NCBI RefSeq assembly: GCF_002386345.1
Contig: NZ_CP023507.1
Span: forward strand, 1,426,001-1,490,000
Source of the DNA: Streptococcus oralis
Lineage (GTDB): Bacteria; Bacillota; Bacilli; Lactobacillales; Streptococcaceae
Length of the DNA: 64,000 nt
Direction of reading: 5' to 3'
Shown here: one piece after another, positions 46,405 through 55,465 of the stretch
How the letters are laid out: each line of letters begins with the position of its first letter
Numbering within the stretch: position 1 is the stretch's first letter
The notes under the pieces: model-generated
Databases searched by the model: none
Told to the model about the DNA's origin: nothing
What the model saw: only the letters and a program-made list of their open reading frames with translations
Program-made: the position numbers and the translations under genes

Positions 46405-46932
46405 TTAAATTCCTTTTTTAAATGTAATCGGTCCGTACTTTTCAGTGATTTTTCGCATAACACGGCGCTCGCGAGCCCGGTTAATCTGCGTTTTGATGGA
46501 GTCGTGTTGGACCAAGGGTTTGACTAAAATCGAGCGAATGCCTGCACGATGTGCTGCACGAATATCCGTCATAAGTTGGTCGCCGACCATGACCACTTCA
46601 TTTTTCTCATAGTGAAATTCCTTCATGGCACGGTCAATCCCAAATGTGAAAGGCTTCAAGGCCCAATAAACATAATCAATCCCAAATTTCTCAACTGCAC
46701 GTTGAACTCGTTTTTTGGTGTTATTTGAGACCACGATAATGCGAATGCCCGCGTCCCGAAGGTCATGTAGCCATTGCTTCATCTCTGGCGTCCCATCAGG
46801 GTTGTTCCAAGCAATGAGGGTATTGTCCAGATCGACCAAAACAGCCTTGATCCCCTGCGCTTGCAGGCTTGGGACTGTCAGATCATAAACTGCTTCCACA
46901 GCAAAGTCTGGCATGTAATTTTCAATCGCCAT
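46405..46932 (-). CDS. yqeG: YqeG-family HAD phosphatase
   Basis: A 175-aa HAD IIIA phosphatase. Motif I is VLVDLDNTLIAWN (about 31-43), motif II IIVVSNNTKKRVQ (about 65-77), motif III in WALKPFTFGID, and motif IV MVGDQLMTDIRAA (about 115-127). Members act on nucleotide or lipid phosphates (similar to phosphatidylglycerophosphatase GEP4), but the substrate here is not shown. AAAGGAGCC precedes ATG. It is first in the yqeG-yqeH-yhbY-nadD-yqeK-rsfS series. Confidence 0.92.
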   Translation of the reverse strand: MAIENYMPDFAVEAVYDLTVPSLQAQGIKAVLVDLDNTLIAWNNPDGTPEMKQWLHDLRDAGIRIIVVSNNTKKRVQRAVEKFGIDYVYWALKPFTFGIDRAMKEFHYEKNEVVMVGDQLMTDIRAAHRAGIRSILVKPLVQHDSIKTQINRARERRVMRKITEKYGPITFKKGI

Positions 46933-46949
46933 TCTGGCTCCTTTTCTTT

Positions 46950-47858
46950 TTAATTTCTAGCAATATTCTTTAAACATTGGGCTAAGACTACCCATAAAAT
47001 GAGACTAGCTATCAAAATATAAATCCAAGCATTTGGTTCATCTGCAAACGGTAAAGGAACATTCATTCCGAAGAATCCTGTAATAACCGCAAGGATAGCT
47101 AACAAGACTGAGATAATTGTCAAAGTTGTCAAATTATCATTTAGATTATTATTTAGGATGTTGTTGTAAGAGGCTGAGAGTTGTTGCAAAACTTGAGAAA
47201 TCAAGTCTGTCATCGAAACCAACTGATGTGCTTCAATCATGGCATCGTCAAACTGCTCTCTTTCTACCTCATTAAAATTGCGATAAAGAGCATGCCCTTG
47301 GATGTGTTCCAAGAGGAGACGATTTTGTTTGGCAGCTGCTGTCAGGTAAACCATACCAGTTTCCAAGTCAGAGAGGGCAAAAAGATTTTTTTTAGTTGTT
47401 TTTTGACGAAGAAGTGCACTGATTTCATCCTTACTTTTATCCATCTCTTCAATCACTGGATAGTAAGCATTGCTAATAATCTCTAAACTGGCAAAAAGAA
47501 ATTTATAGATTGAAACAACTTCATGGCTTTCAAGGTAGGTTGCCATACGTTTAATCACATAACTATTCTTGTGATTGCTAATTGTAATCAGCCGTTGTTT
47601 TTCAACGATAAAGGTCATCGGAATCGCTTCATAATATTCTTTATCTTTTTCTAAATCAAGAACATTATAAATGAAGGTTACCGTTCCCGTTTCACGGTGA
47701 TAGTCCATGTGGGCACGCTCATTTCTATCCAGAGCATACTCGATAGTTTCCTTGTCCAATCCATAGACATCCGAAAGGTCTTCCATGTTTTTGATCTTGT
47801 CTACATCAAGATCTATCCATGTACAATCGTGACCTAATTTTTTCTCTACAAATAGCAT
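46950..47858 (-). CDS. corA: CorA-family divalent cation transporter
   Basis: A 302-aa magnesium/cobalt channel. The long cytoplasmic domain (about 1-240) is followed by two membrane segments: LTTLTIISVLLAILAVITGF (about 244-264), ending in the signature GMN (GFFGMNVPLPF), and WIYILIASLILWVVLAQCL (about 279-297). It works as a pentamer. GGAGAG precedes ATG, with an extended -10 promoter about 25 nt upstream. It reads into yqeG with a 17-nt gap. Confidence 0.93.
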   Translation of the reverse strand: MLFVEKKLGHDCTWIDLDVDKIKNMEDLSDVYGLDKETIEYALDRNERAHMDYHRETGTVTFIYNVLDLEKDKEYYEAIPMTFIVEKQRLITISNHKNSYVIKRMATYLESHEVVSIYKFLFASLEIISNAYYPVIEEMDKSKDEISALLRQKTTKKNLFALSDLETGMVYLTAAAKQNRLLLEHIQGHALYRNFNEVEREQFDDAMIEAHQLVSMTDLISQVLQQLSASYNNILNNNLNDNLTTLTIISVLLAILAVITGFFGMNVPLPFADEPNAWIYILIASLILWVVLAQCLKNIARN

Positions 47859-47884
47859 ACTCTCTCCTTTACCAAACTCCTTCT

Positions 47885-47893
47885 ATTGTACCA
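47885..47893 (-). promoter_or_regulatory. Extended -10 promoter of corA
   Basis: The minus strand reads TGGTACAAT, 27 nt before the corA ATG. Confidence 0.6.
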
Positions 47894-47915
47894 TAAATCT
47901 GCTAAAATAGCCGGC

Positions 47916-48476
47916 CTATTCAGTACGAGATAGATTGCTGACGACGGTGATATTGCGATTGGGAACAAAGTGAAGGGCTTGATCATCACCTCGCAGTTGC
48001 GTTGTACGGATCCCTACGCTAACGACCTTTCCAGAAACGGTAATCGGTCCATTTGTGAGAACGACTTCATCACCCACATCAAGCTGGCGTTCAAAAAGAA
48101 TGAAGAAGCCATTGATGACATCAGATAGAAAGCCTTGCGCCCCCATACCAATGGCCACCCCAGCAATCCCCGCACCAGCAAGGAGGCTAGAAACTGGCAG
48201 TCCTAAAATAGACAGGATACAGTAGAGCAAGAAGAAATAAAGAATGTAGTTAAAGACATTCTCCAGCAAACGCGAGATGGTCTTTTGCCTTCCTGCATCT
48301 CGATTTGAAAATTTAAGTGAGGGCTTGACAATCTTTCGTACAGTCGCATGAAGCATCTTTTTAGCTATATAAAATAGTAAAAACAAAATCAAAAGAGAAA
48401 TCACCTTGGTCAAGAGATTCTCTAATATGGTTGTTAAATCAAGTTTATCAAAATAGCGTTGAAAAAAATCTTGCAT
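47916..48476 (-). CDS. MscS-family small-conductance mechanosensitive channel
   Basis: A 186-aa short MscS protein. Membrane segments lie at about 17-40 (LLTKVISLLILFLLFYIAKKM), 70-92 (NVFNYILYFFLLYCILSIL) and the pore helix LLAGAGIAGVAIGMGAQGFLSDVINGF (about 98-124) with its glycine/alanine packing pattern; the beta domain DVGDEVVLTNGPITVSGKVV follows. The large C-terminal domain of E. coli MscS is missing, a normal short streptococcal form. I chose the ATG at 48476 with AAGGAG; upstream in-frame ATG has none. An ideal extended -10 is 19 nt upstream. Confidence 0.92.
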   Translation of the reverse strand: MQDFFQRYFDKLDLTTILENLLTKVISLLILFLLFYIAKKMLHATVRKIVKPSLKFSNRDAGRQKTISRLLENVFNYILYFFLLYCILSILGLPVSSLLAGAGIAGVAIGMGAQGFLSDVINGFFILFERQLDVGDEVVLTNGPITVSGKVVSVGIRTTQLRGDDQALHFVPNRNITVVSNLSRTE

Positions 48477-48494
48477 ATAAAACTCCTTTTTCCT

Positions 48495-48503
48495 ATTATA
48501 CCA
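48495..48503 (-). promoter_or_regulatory. Extended -10 promoter of the mscS-type gene
   Basis: The minus strand reads TGGTATAAT, a perfect extended -10. Confidence 0.7.
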
Positions 48504-48567
48504 TAAAATCGCCCTTCTCTTTTCTTTCATAATTATTCAATTATCGGCCCTATTTTCAAAATATCAC

Positions 48568-48596
48568 TTGCCTCTATAGCATATTTATACTATAAT
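48568..48596 (+). promoter_or_regulatory. Promoter of sstT
   Basis: TTGCCT (48568-48573) and TATAAT (48591-48596) with a 17-nt spacer. Confidence 0.75.
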
Positions 48597-48625
48597 TATA
48601 AACAATACATTTGAAGGAGACTGCT

Positions 48626-49837
48626 ATGAAACGAATCATTAGAGCCTGGACCAAGGCAAGCCTCATCAAACGAATCCTTATTGGAATGATTTCGGGAGCT
48701 ACATTAGGGATGCTCTTTCCAAACCTTACAGGAATTGGCCTGCTTGGAGACCTCTTTGTAGGCGGACTGAAAGCTATCGCTCCTATTTTGGTTTTTGCCC
48801 TTGTTGCCAACGCCCTTTCCCAACACCAAAAGGGACAAAACACCAATATGAAAACTGTTATTTTCCTATACTTGCTCGGAACCTTTGCTGCTGCATTGGT
48901 AGCCGTTCTAGCTAGTTTCTTACTGCCTGTGCAAATCACCCTGACCAGTGCAAATACAGAAGTTGCTGCTCCTGACGGTATCGGTCAAGTCCTCAGCAAC
49001 CTCTTGCTCAAACTGGTGGATAATCCTTTGAATGCTATTGTTGAAGCCAACTATATCGGGATTCTCTCTTGGGCAGTCATCTTTGGCTTGGCTATGAGAG
49101 AGGCAAGTAAACACAGTAAAGAATTACTGAGAACCATGGCAGATGTCACCTCTAAAATCGTGGAATGGATTATCAACCTAGCTCCCTTTGGGATTTTAGG
49201 CTTGGTTTTCAAGACCATCTCTGACAAGGGCATTGCCAGTTTGGCTAACTACGGTATCCTCCTAGGACTTTTGATTGCTACTATGGCCTTTGTTGCTCTC
49301 ATCATCAACCCGCTCATCGCCTTTCTCTTTATGAGGAAAAATCCCTATCCCCTTGTTTTGAAATGCCTACGTGTCATTGGTATTACAGCCTTTTTCACTC
49401 GTAGCTCTGCTGCAAATATCCCTGTCAATATGAAACTCTGTCAAGACTTGGGGCTGAATCCTGACACCTACTCTGTCTCCATCCCGCTTGGTTCAACCAT
49501 CAATATGGCTGGTGCTGCTGTTACCATAAATGTCCTGACTCTAGCTGCCGTCAATACACTCGGAATCTCGGTAGACTTTGGGACAGCATTTGTGCTCAGT
49601 GTCGTGGCTGCCATTTCTGCCTGCGGTGCCTCTGGAATCGCTGGGGGATCCCTTCTCCTCATTCCTGTGGCTTGTAGCCTCTTTGGGATTTCCAACGACT
49701 TGGCTATGCAAGTTGTCGGAGTCGGTTTTGTGATCGGAGTCGTTCAAGACTCCTGCGAAACAGCTCTGAACTCTTCAACAGATGTCCTCTTTACAGCGGT
49801 TGCCGAGTATGCTACAAACCGAAAACTTCGTCCCTAG
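48626..49837 (+). CDS. sstT: Serine/threonine:sodium symporter
   Basis: SstT imports serine and threonine with sodium. The 403-aa protein of the dicarboxylate/amino acid:cation symporter family has about eight membrane helices and two reentrant loops, including [13 protein letters not shown] (about 256-268, the serine-rich HP1 region), [15 protein letters not shown] (TM7, about 290-304) and [18 protein letters not shown] (HP2, about 330-347). GGAG stands 7 nt before the ATG at 48626; a TTG 15 nt upstream lies in the ribosome site region. It is 49 nt from the next gene, so they may be co-transcribed. Confidence 0.94.
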   Translation: MKRIIRAWTKASLIKRILIGMISGATLGMLFPNLTGIGLLGDLFVGGLKAIAPILVFALVANALSQHQKGQNTNMKTVIFLYLLGTFAAALVAVLASFLLPVQITLTSANTEVAAPDGIGQVLSNLLLKLVDNPLNAIVEANYIGILSWAVIFGLAMREASKHSKELLRTMADVTSKIVEWIINLAPFGILGLVFKTISDKGIASLANYGILLGLLIATMAFVALIINPLIAFLFMRKNPYPLVLKCLRVIGITAFFTRSSAANIPVNMKLCQDLGLNPDTYSVSIPLGSTINMAGAAVTINVLTLAAVNTLGISVDFGTAFVLSVVAAISACGASGIAGGSLLLIPVACSLFGISNDLAMQVVGVGFVIGVVQDSCETALNSSTDVLFTAVAEYATNRKLRP

Positions 49838-49886
49838 TCTCTAACTCCTCGTTAAAAACTTGATTCTATTAGTTTAGGAAATTTTC

Positions 49887-50840
49887 ATGTCCCTCACTCA
49901 ACGTACGACCAAACTGGTCTTAGCGACCTGTCTCGCTTGTTTTCTCGCTTATTTTTTAGATTTATCATCAGCAGTTTCAGCTGGAATCATAGCTCTCTTA
50001 AGCCTCTCCGACACGCGCAGAAGCACGCTGAAATTAGCACGTAACCGCCTCTTTTCCATGCTCCTAGCGCTCGCTATCGGTGTTCTAGCCTTTCAGCTGA
50101 CGGGCTTTCACATCTGGAGTCTGGGCCTCTACCTGGCTCTCTATGTCCCTCTTGCTTACAAAATGGGCTGGGAAATCGGCATCACCCCTAGCAGTGTCTT
50201 GGTAGGTCATCTCTTGGTACAGGAGTCTACTTCCCCAAATCTCTTGCTTAATGAAGTACTCCTCTTTCTCATCGGGACAAGCTTTGCTCTATTGGTCAAC
50301 CTTTATATGCCCTCTCGTGAGAAAGCCATCCAAAGCTACCACCTTCAGGTCGAAGAAAAATTAAAAGACATCCTGCTTCGCTTTAAATACTATCTGTCTA
50401 GGGGAGACGGTCGCAATCAAGCCCAACTCGTTGACCAATTAGACAAGCTCCTTGATGAAGCTCTCAAACTGGTCTACCTGGATCACTCGGACCATCTCTT
50501 TCACCAGACGGACTACCACATCCACTACTTTGAGATGAGACAGCGACAAAGTCGTATCCTGCGAAATATGGCCCAGCAGATCAATACCTGTCATCTGGCC
50601 GCAAGTGAGAGTTTGATCTTGGCCCAGCTCTTTTCAAAGATTGCTGCCCAGCTAAGCCAGACCAATCCTGCTCATGACTTACTTGATGACATCGAACGCT
50701 ATCTGCAAGTCTTCCGCAACCGGAGTCTCCCTAAAACACGTGAGGAGTTTGAAACCCGTGCCACCCTCCTGCAACTACTACGCGAAGCCGAAACCTTTAT
50801 CCAGGTTAAGGTCGATTTTTACCAGAAATATGGAAACTAG
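49887..50840 (+). CDS. Aromatic acid exporter (ArAE_1) family membrane protein
   Basis: A 317-aa protein. The N-terminal half has about four to five closely spaced membrane segments (KLVLATCLACFLAYFLDL, AVSAGIIALLSL, LFSMLLALAIGVLAFQL, GLYLALYVPLAY, VLLFLIGTSFALLVNLYM), with the DTRRSTLKLARNR motif of the family at about 43-55. The C-terminal half (about 150-317) is the cytoplasmic ArAE_1_C helical domain. Substrate is unknown. AGGAAA precedes ATG. A terminator follows immediately. Confidence 0.9.
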   Translation: MSLTQRTTKLVLATCLACFLAYFLDLSSAVSAGIIALLSLSDTRRSTLKLARNRLFSMLLALAIGVLAFQLTGFHIWSLGLYLALYVPLAYKMGWEIGITPSSVLVGHLLVQESTSPNLLLNEVLLFLIGTSFALLVNLYMPSREKAIQSYHLQVEEKLKDILLRFKYYLSRGDGRNQAQLVDQLDKLLDEALKLVYLDHSDHLFHQTDYHIHYFEMRQRQSRILRNMAQQINTCHLAASESLILAQLFSKIAAQLSQTNPAHDLLDDIERYLQVFRNRSLPKTREEFETRATLLQLLREAETFIQVKVDFYQKYGN

Positions 50841-50846
50841 AACGCA

Positions 50847-50877
50847 AAGAACCTCAGAAAATTCCTCTGAGGTTCTT
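50847..50877 (+). terminator. Terminator of sstT-ArAE
   Basis: A perfect 12-bp stem AAGAACCTCAGA / TCTGAGGTTCTT with a 7-nt loop, followed by GTGTTTTGCATTT. Confidence 0.8.
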
Positions 50878-50940
50878 GTGTTTTGCATTTGGAGGAAAGT
50901 TCTTCCTCTCGTACTGTTCTCAAAAAAGAAATAGCAACTC

Positions 50941-51483
50941 CTAGTCGTCCATCACACCGCCTGTAAGCTGGTACATGAGGTAAATGTGCTCCAAGACTTT
51001 TACCTTATCCATGTGGTCTACATCTTTAAAGCCACCTAATGCCAAAAGTGGAACGAAACCGAAACACTCATCGTAGGCTAATTGACCATGTTTGGCAACA
51101 GCTTTTTTATAGAGTAGGATATCAAAATAATCATCTTTGAAATCTTCATCATCAACATACTCTATGAAACGATCCATACGCTTAATCATAATATCTAAAT
51201 CCTGAATATTGTATTGGACAATTCCCACATAGGCATTCTCTTCCCAAGTAATAATATCTCCAAATGCCGTCGCGAACATAGGAAAAGCGACATCTCCTCT
51301 GAAATAGCTATCTTGGAGAAGCTCAAGATAATCATCCGGATTAATTACCTTCAGATAACCATCAAGAAAAGTTCCTAGACCATCTTCCTGCCAAATTTGA
51401 ACTAACTCAGCTGGAACTTGATCCTTGTATTTTTCAATCACTTCTTGGGGCATATCTGCCACTTTAACAAAGTTTTCTAACAT
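50941..51483 (-). CDS. GAD-like / DUF1851 (Tdi1-type) immunity protein
   Basis: A 180-aa soluble acidic protein. Residues about 1-85 match the GAD-like domain (VPAELVQIWQEDGLGTFLDGYLKVINP) and about 85-180 the DUF1851 domain seen in immunity proteins such as Tdi1 (YDECFGFVPLLALGG, LEHIYLMYQLTGG). Such proteins protect against polymorphic toxins from neighbours or from the same strain. I chose the ATG at 51483 (MLENF) with GGAGG at 5 nt; the longer frame has no site. It is the last of four immunity-type genes in a row. No toxin gene is within the window. Confidence 0.8.
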   Translation of the reverse strand: MLENFVKVADMPQEVIEKYKDQVPAELVQIWQEDGLGTFLDGYLKVINPDDYLELLQDSYFRGDVAFPMFATAFGDIITWEENAYVGIVQYNIQDLDIMIKRMDRFIEYVDDEDFKDDYFDILLYKKAVAKHGQLAYDECFGFVPLLALGGFKDVDHMDKVKVLEHIYLMYQLTGGVMDD

Positions 51484-51552
51484 ATTATCCTCCATTTCAC
51501 GATAACAGCAATACTCAAAAATCGTATTCTTCAAAATGTAATCAAGCTTACT

Positions 51553-52038
51553 CTACTTTTGATTATGCTCTCTTTGGAAAGCTTCCATAGCCTTGAACTG
51601 TTCTAGTTCTTTTTCGTTAGCTGGTTGCTTGCCGAGGTATTTGTATTCAAAAAATTCTATTCTATCCGTTGGTCCAAATTTACTTTCATTCCATGGTGCA
51701 TAGTCAAAATCCAAAGAGGTTTTATTCTGTTCATCCACTTTGATTGTAAAAGCAGACCACTCTGCGAGACCGTGCTCATTGAATATTTTCTTCATGTCTT
51801 CACCCAAAGCAAAAAGATTTATGTATTCTATTCTGAATTCTGTCTTAGGGATACCATATAAAGATGGAATATCCATGTAATAATGATATTCTCCTTTATA
51901 TTTAAAGAAAAATATCACGCCACCACTAAGCGTCTTATCCACTTCAAAATTAATATAAAGATCATCCCACTCAACTGGAATCATATCATTTACTTTATAT
52001 ATAATCTCGGTCATCTTCTCATTAATCTGTTTTTCCAT
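51553..52038 (-). CDS. YezG-family (DUF600) immunity protein, copy 2
   Basis: A 161-aa protein: MEKQINEKMTEIIYKVNDMIPVEWDDLYINFEV at the start, DYAPWNESKFGPTDRIEFFEYKYLG in the C-terminal half and KAMEAFQREHNQK at the end. The pattern (IPVEWDDLY, DFDYAPW) is that of YezG/DUF600 proteins, which neutralise LXG-type nucleases such as YeeF in Bacillus. It is a paralogue of the gene at 52786-53271, of the same length. The ribosome site is CGGAGGATAAA. Confidence 0.85.
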   Translation of the reverse strand: MEKQINEKMTEIIYKVNDMIPVEWDDLYINFEVDKTLSGGVIFFFKYKGEYHYYMDIPSLYGIPKTEFRIEYINLFALGEDMKKIFNEHGLAEWSAFTIKVDEQNKTSLDFDYAPWNESKFGPTDRIEFFEYKYLGKQPANEKELEQFKAMEAFQREHNQK

Positions 52039-52080
52039 TTTATCCTCCGATTTGGATTATACATTTAAACACAAGACTTC

Positions 52081-52740
52081 CTAATCTGCCTTGAGTTTTT
52101 CTTTACAATAATCCACAATGTATTCATTGATCCATTTATTCTTATTTTGGAAACCTCCGAATTTACGCTTTGCGATCAAATCTTCTGCCATTTGGAGTGC
52201 CTCTTGATATTTCTCGCGATGGATCATTAATAGCATCCCCATCAAATCATATCGAGCAGGATTTGATGAATTCTCAACAGCATAGTTATAAAAATCTTCA
52301 AAACTGTCGAACCCATTGATACGTTTAAGAACTTCTTCATGCACTTCTGAGAGCACCTCGAAAACCCTAGCTTCGACTTTTTCTAAGTCAAGGTCCTCCA
52401 TCGTCCAGTCTTCTTCATTTATTTTGGTTGGTAAGGATAAGGAATCAACTGTGAAAGCTCCAACAGCTCGAAGACTCATTGGTTCCTGCGAATTACTCGC
52501 CATATCAAAAACTTCCCAAAAAATATCATCCAAAATATATGGTTTGATATCCGTGCGAATAATTAGACGAAACTTATTATCTGGAAATTTAATATCAATC
52601 ATATACGAAACCAAATAGTCTCCCACTTTGTTGAAATAGGCCCAATCTCGAGACTTTAACTGTAATTTTTTTGCTGCATTGCGCTGAACTTTTTTCAATT
52701 CTTTTTTTAGTTGTTTATCTATTTTTGAAAATTTAACCAT
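52081..52740 (-). CDS. Unrecognised protein inside the immunity gene array
   Basis: A 219-aa soluble protein with a very basic N-terminus (KIDKQLKKELKKVQRNAAKK), a beta-rich middle (YLVSYMIDIKFPDNKFRLIIRTDIKPYILDDIFW, about 43-76) and a helical C-terminus. I recognise no family. Its place between two YezG paralogues, similar spacing (42 and 45 nt) and the same strand suggest another immunity protein. AATTCAATGG has only a weak ribosome site, AGGAAATTC, before the ATG. No membrane segment. Confidence 0.65.
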   Translation of the reverse strand: MVKFSKIDKQLKKELKKVQRNAAKKLQLKSRDWAYFNKVGDYLVSYMIDIKFPDNKFRLIIRTDIKPYILDDIFWEVFDMASNSQEPMSLRAVGAFTVDSLSLPTKINEEDWTMEDLDLEKVEARVFEVLSEVHEEVLKRINGFDSFEDFYNYAVENSSNPARYDLMGMLLMIHREKYQEALQMAEDLIAKRKFGGFQNKNKWINEYIVDYCKEKLKAD

Positions 52741-52785
52741 TGAATTTCCTCACTAATCTGGTCTTATTCCTCTTATCCAAGCAAA

Positions 52786-53271
52786 CTATTTTCCATTATG
52801 TTCCTGCTGGAAGGCTTCCATAGCCTTGAACTGTTCTTGTTCTTTTTCGTTTCTTGGTTCAAATCCTAAAAATTGATATCTGAAAAAGTTCATTTGAGCA
52901 GTTGGTCCAAAATTACTTTTATTCCATGGAGCATAGTCATAGTCGACTGAAAGCTTGTTGTTATCATCTAAATGGATGATACAAATGTACCAATCTGCCA
53001 AATTATTTTCAATAAACACTCTTTTCAGATCTTCTGATTTTTTAAATAAAACCTTGTTTTCGCTTAGAATATCCATCATCGATAGGCCAAAATCTTCTGA
53101 CATTTCCAGATGGTAATGATAGTGATTTTTATACTTAAAATAGAAATAGGCTTCACCACTATATGTCTTGTCCATCTCGGTTACAATATACAAGTCATCC
53201 CACTCAACTGGAATCATATCGTTGGCTTGATGCACGATTTCGATAATTTTCTCATTAATCTGTTTTTCCAT
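52786..53271 (-). CDS. YezG-family (DUF600) immunity protein, copy 1
   Basis: A 161-aa protein that begins MEKQINEKIIEIVHQANDMIPVEWDDLYIV and has DYDYAPWNKSNFGPTAQMNFFRYQFLG and KAMEAFQQEHNGK, so it is a clear paralogue of the gene at 51553-52038. Conservation is highest at the two ends; the middle (about 35-105), which would contact the toxin, has diverged. I chose the ATG at 53271 with GGAGG; longer frames upstream include the promoter. It is first in the array, with TGGTATACT as -10 at 53315-53323. Confidence 0.85.
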   Translation of the reverse strand: MEKQINEKIIEIVHQANDMIPVEWDDLYIVTEMDKTYSGEAYFYFKYKNHYHYHLEMSEDFGLSMMDILSENKVLFKKSEDLKRVFIENNLADWYICIIHLDDNNKLSVDYDYAPWNKSNFGPTAQMNFFRYQFLGFEPRNEKEQEQFKAMEAFQQEHNGK

Positions 53272-53314
53272 ATGTTCCTCCGGTTTGGTGTATTCACATT
53301 TTATCTGTATCTCT

Positions 53315-53323
53315 AGTATACCA
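53315..53323 (-). promoter_or_regulatory. Extended -10 promoter of the immunity array
   Basis: The minus strand reads TGGTATACT, 44 nt before the first immunity gene. Confidence 0.55.
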
Positions 53324-53451
53324 TAAAGAACAGAAACCAACTTACTCTTATAAAATTTGCTCAAATAGGGCAAAATTGCCTCAATAAAACAGTAAAATAG
53401 ACCAATCATATCTCTAGGTATAGCAACTTTCTATCCTTTCCAACAAAAAAC

Positions 53452-53703
53452 TCCACGAATCGAAAGCATTCGCGGACTTTTCTTACGACGTATTTAAGCA
53501 AAATGCCATACTAATTAATGGCCGTAATCTACGACACTAAGTTTTACAAATCGATTTCATTTGTAAAACGTGGTTACGACGGAAAAATCCACGAAGCTAT
53601 AATATTCGTGGATTATTCCTAGTGAAGCGTTTAGGTAAGCCGATTTTACACTACGACACGGAGTTTGGCAAATCGATTCTATTTGCCAAACGTAGTTAGT
53701 AAG
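53452..53703 (-). repeat. Two tandem copies of a structured noncoding unit
   Basis: Unit 1 (53452-53582) and unit 2 (53587-53703) share the same order: a CCACGAA-type hairpin (53452-53476; 53587-53613), a variable stretch, CTACGACAC, then an 11-bp hairpin with a 7-nt loop starting CGATT (53541-53569 GTTTTACAAAT; 53663-53691 GTTTGGCAAAT). The two 11-bp stems differ by two compensated base pairs. They fill most of the 506-base gap between the immunity array and prfC, together with the hairpins at 53711-53735 and 53738-53770. Confidence 0.7.
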
Positions 53704-53710
53704 GCAGTTA

Positions 53711-53735
53711 GCTAGTTCGCCAAATAGCGACTAGC
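53711..53735. repeat. Short hairpin
   Basis: GCTAG-T-TCGC pairs with GCGA-CTAGC around a 6-nt loop; part of the hairpin-rich gap. Confidence 0.5.
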
Positions 53736-53737
53736 GT

Positions 53738-53770
53738 CCAACAATTAGGAACTTTAGTTCCAATTGTTGG
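53738..53770 (-). terminator. Hairpin just after prfC
   Basis: A 15-bp stem with one bulge (CCAACAATT-GGAACT / AGTTCCAATTGTTGG) lies 7 nt past the prfC stop. No T tract follows on the minus strand, so it may be an RNA 3'-end stabiliser and not a true intrinsic terminator. Confidence 0.5.
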
Positions 53771-53777
53771 TGCTGAG

Positions 53778-55322
53778 TTACATTTTTTCCTCCAACTCTA
53801 CGTCTGGATACTTGTTCGCAAACCAGCGAAGGGCAAAGTCATTTTCAAAGAGAAAGACTGGTTGGTCAAAACGGTCTTTGGCCAAGATATTGCGGCTTGA
53901 TGACATGCGCTCGTCTAGGTCCTCTGGCTTGATCCAGCGAACGGTCTTTTTACCCATTGGGCTCATGACCACTTCGGCATTGTACTCGCCTTCCATACGG
54001 TGCTTAAAGACTTCAAACTGGAGTTGACCAACAGCGCCTAGCATATACTCGCCTGTTTGGTAATTCTTATAAAGCTGAATGGCACCCTCTTGTACCAACT
54101 GCTCGATCCCCTTGTGGAAGGATTTTTGTTTCATGACGTTCTTAGCAGAAACTTTCATGAAAATCTCAGGAGTAAAGGTTGGCAGTGGTTCAAATTCAAA
54201 CTTGTTTTTTCCAACTGTCAAAGTGTCTCCAACTTGATAAGTACCAGTATCGTAAACCCCGATAATATCACCTGCAACAGCATTGGTCACATTTTCACGA
54301 CTTTCGGCCATAAACTGAGTGACATTAGATAGTTTGGCAGTCTTACCAGTACGAGGCAGATTGACACTCATTCCACGATCAAATTCACCTGATACGATAC
54401 GAACAAAGGCAATACGGTCCCGGTGACGAGGGTCCATGTTGGCTTGGATTTTAAAGACAAATCCTGAGAAATCCTTGTCATAAGGATCCACAATTTCGCC
54501 ATCTGTTTTCTTGTGGCCATGTGGTTCTGGAGCAAACTTAAGGAAGGTCTCAAGGAAGGTCTGCACCCCAAAGTTAGTGAGGGCTGAACCAAAGAAGACC
54601 GGAGTCAGTTCTCCTGCAAGAATAGCTTCTTCTGAAAATTCATTTCCTGCTTCTTGCAACAGTTCGATATCGTCCTTAACCTGAGCGTAGAAAGGATTGC
54701 TTCCAAAGAGCTTATCCCCTTCTTCCAGACTGGCAAAACGTTCATCCCCTTTATAGAGCTCCAAGCGTTGGTTATAGAGGTCATACAATCCTTCGAAGGC
54801 TTTCCCCATCCCGATTGGCCAGTTCATTGGATAACTCGCAATGCCAAGGACTTCTTCTAGTTCTTGCAAGAGGTCCAGTGGCTCACGACCGTCACGGTCC
54901 AGCTTGTTCATAAAGGTAAAGACTGGAATGCCACGGTGCTTCACAACCTCAAACAATTTCTTGGTTTGGGCCTCGATACCCTTGGCAGAGTCCACGACCA
55001 TGACCGCAGCATCCACCGCCATCAAAGTACGATAGGTATCTTCTGAGAAGTCCTCGTGCCCTGGTGTGTCTAGGATATTGACGCGCTTGCCATCGTAGTC
55101 AAACTGCATAACAGATGAAGTGACCGAAATCCCACGTTGTTTCTCAATATCCATCCAGTCAGACTTGGCAAAAGTCCCTGTTTTCTTTCCTTTAACCGTA
55201 CCAGCCTCACGAATCTCGCCTCCAAAATAGAGCAACTGCTCAGTAATAGTTGTTTTCCCGGCATCCGGGTGGGAGATGATGGCAAAGGTACGGCGTTTCT
55301 TAATTTCTTCTTGAATAGTCAT
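53778..55322 (-). CDS. prfC: Peptide chain release factor 3
   Basis: RF3 is a GTPase that removes RF1/RF2 from the ribosome after termination. The 514-aa protein has the GTP site [14 protein letters not shown] (about 19-32), [14 protein letters not shown] (about 82-95) and NKLDRD (about 137-142), then the beta-barrel domain and the C-terminal RF3 domain. Length and motifs separate it from EF-G (no domain IV). A good promoter (TTGAAA-17-TATAAT) stands about 90 nt upstream. Confidence 0.97.
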   Translation of the reverse strand: MTIQEEIKKRRTFAIISHPDAGKTTITEQLLYFGGEIREAGTVKGKKTGTFAKSDWMDIEKQRGISVTSSVMQFDYDGKRVNILDTPGHEDFSEDTYRTLMAVDAAVMVVDSAKGIEAQTKKLFEVVKHRGIPVFTFMNKLDRDGREPLDLLQELEEVLGIASYPMNWPIGMGKAFEGLYDLYNQRLELYKGDERFASLEEGDKLFGSNPFYAQVKDDIELLQEAGNEFSEEAILAGELTPVFFGSALTNFGVQTFLETFLKFAPEPHGHKKTDGEIVDPYDKDFSGFVFKIQANMDPRHRDRIAFVRIVSGEFDRGMSVNLPRTGKTAKLSNVTQFMAESRENVTNAVAGDIIGVYDTGTYQVGDTLTVGKNKFEFEPLPTFTPEIFMKVSAKNVMKQKSFHKGIEQLVQEGAIQLYKNYQTGEYMLGAVGQLQFEVFKHRMEGEYNAEVVMSPMGKKTVRWIKPEDLDERMSSSRNILAKDRFDQPVFLFENDFALRWFANKYPDVELEEKM

Positions 55323-55412
55323 AAGTTCTCTTTCTTTGATTTTCTATTTTTAGTTGTTTCAGTAGCTAAGAATGATGTTTACATTGGATTTTACCATTCC
55401 TTTCAACTCTCC

Positions 55413-55441
55413 ATTATAGCGGATTTTGGGGAGTTTTTCAA
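55413..55441 (-). promoter_or_regulatory. Promoter of prfC
   Basis: On the minus strand TTGAAA (55436-55441) and TATAAT (55413-55418) with a 17-nt spacer. Confidence 0.75.
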
Positions 55442-55465
55442 TTGCTCATCCGATGAAAAGGCGAG

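Noticed and set aside
53452..53703. CRISPR-like array
   Set aside because: There are only two diverged units of more than 100 bases, no short identical repeats with unique spacers, and no cas gene.
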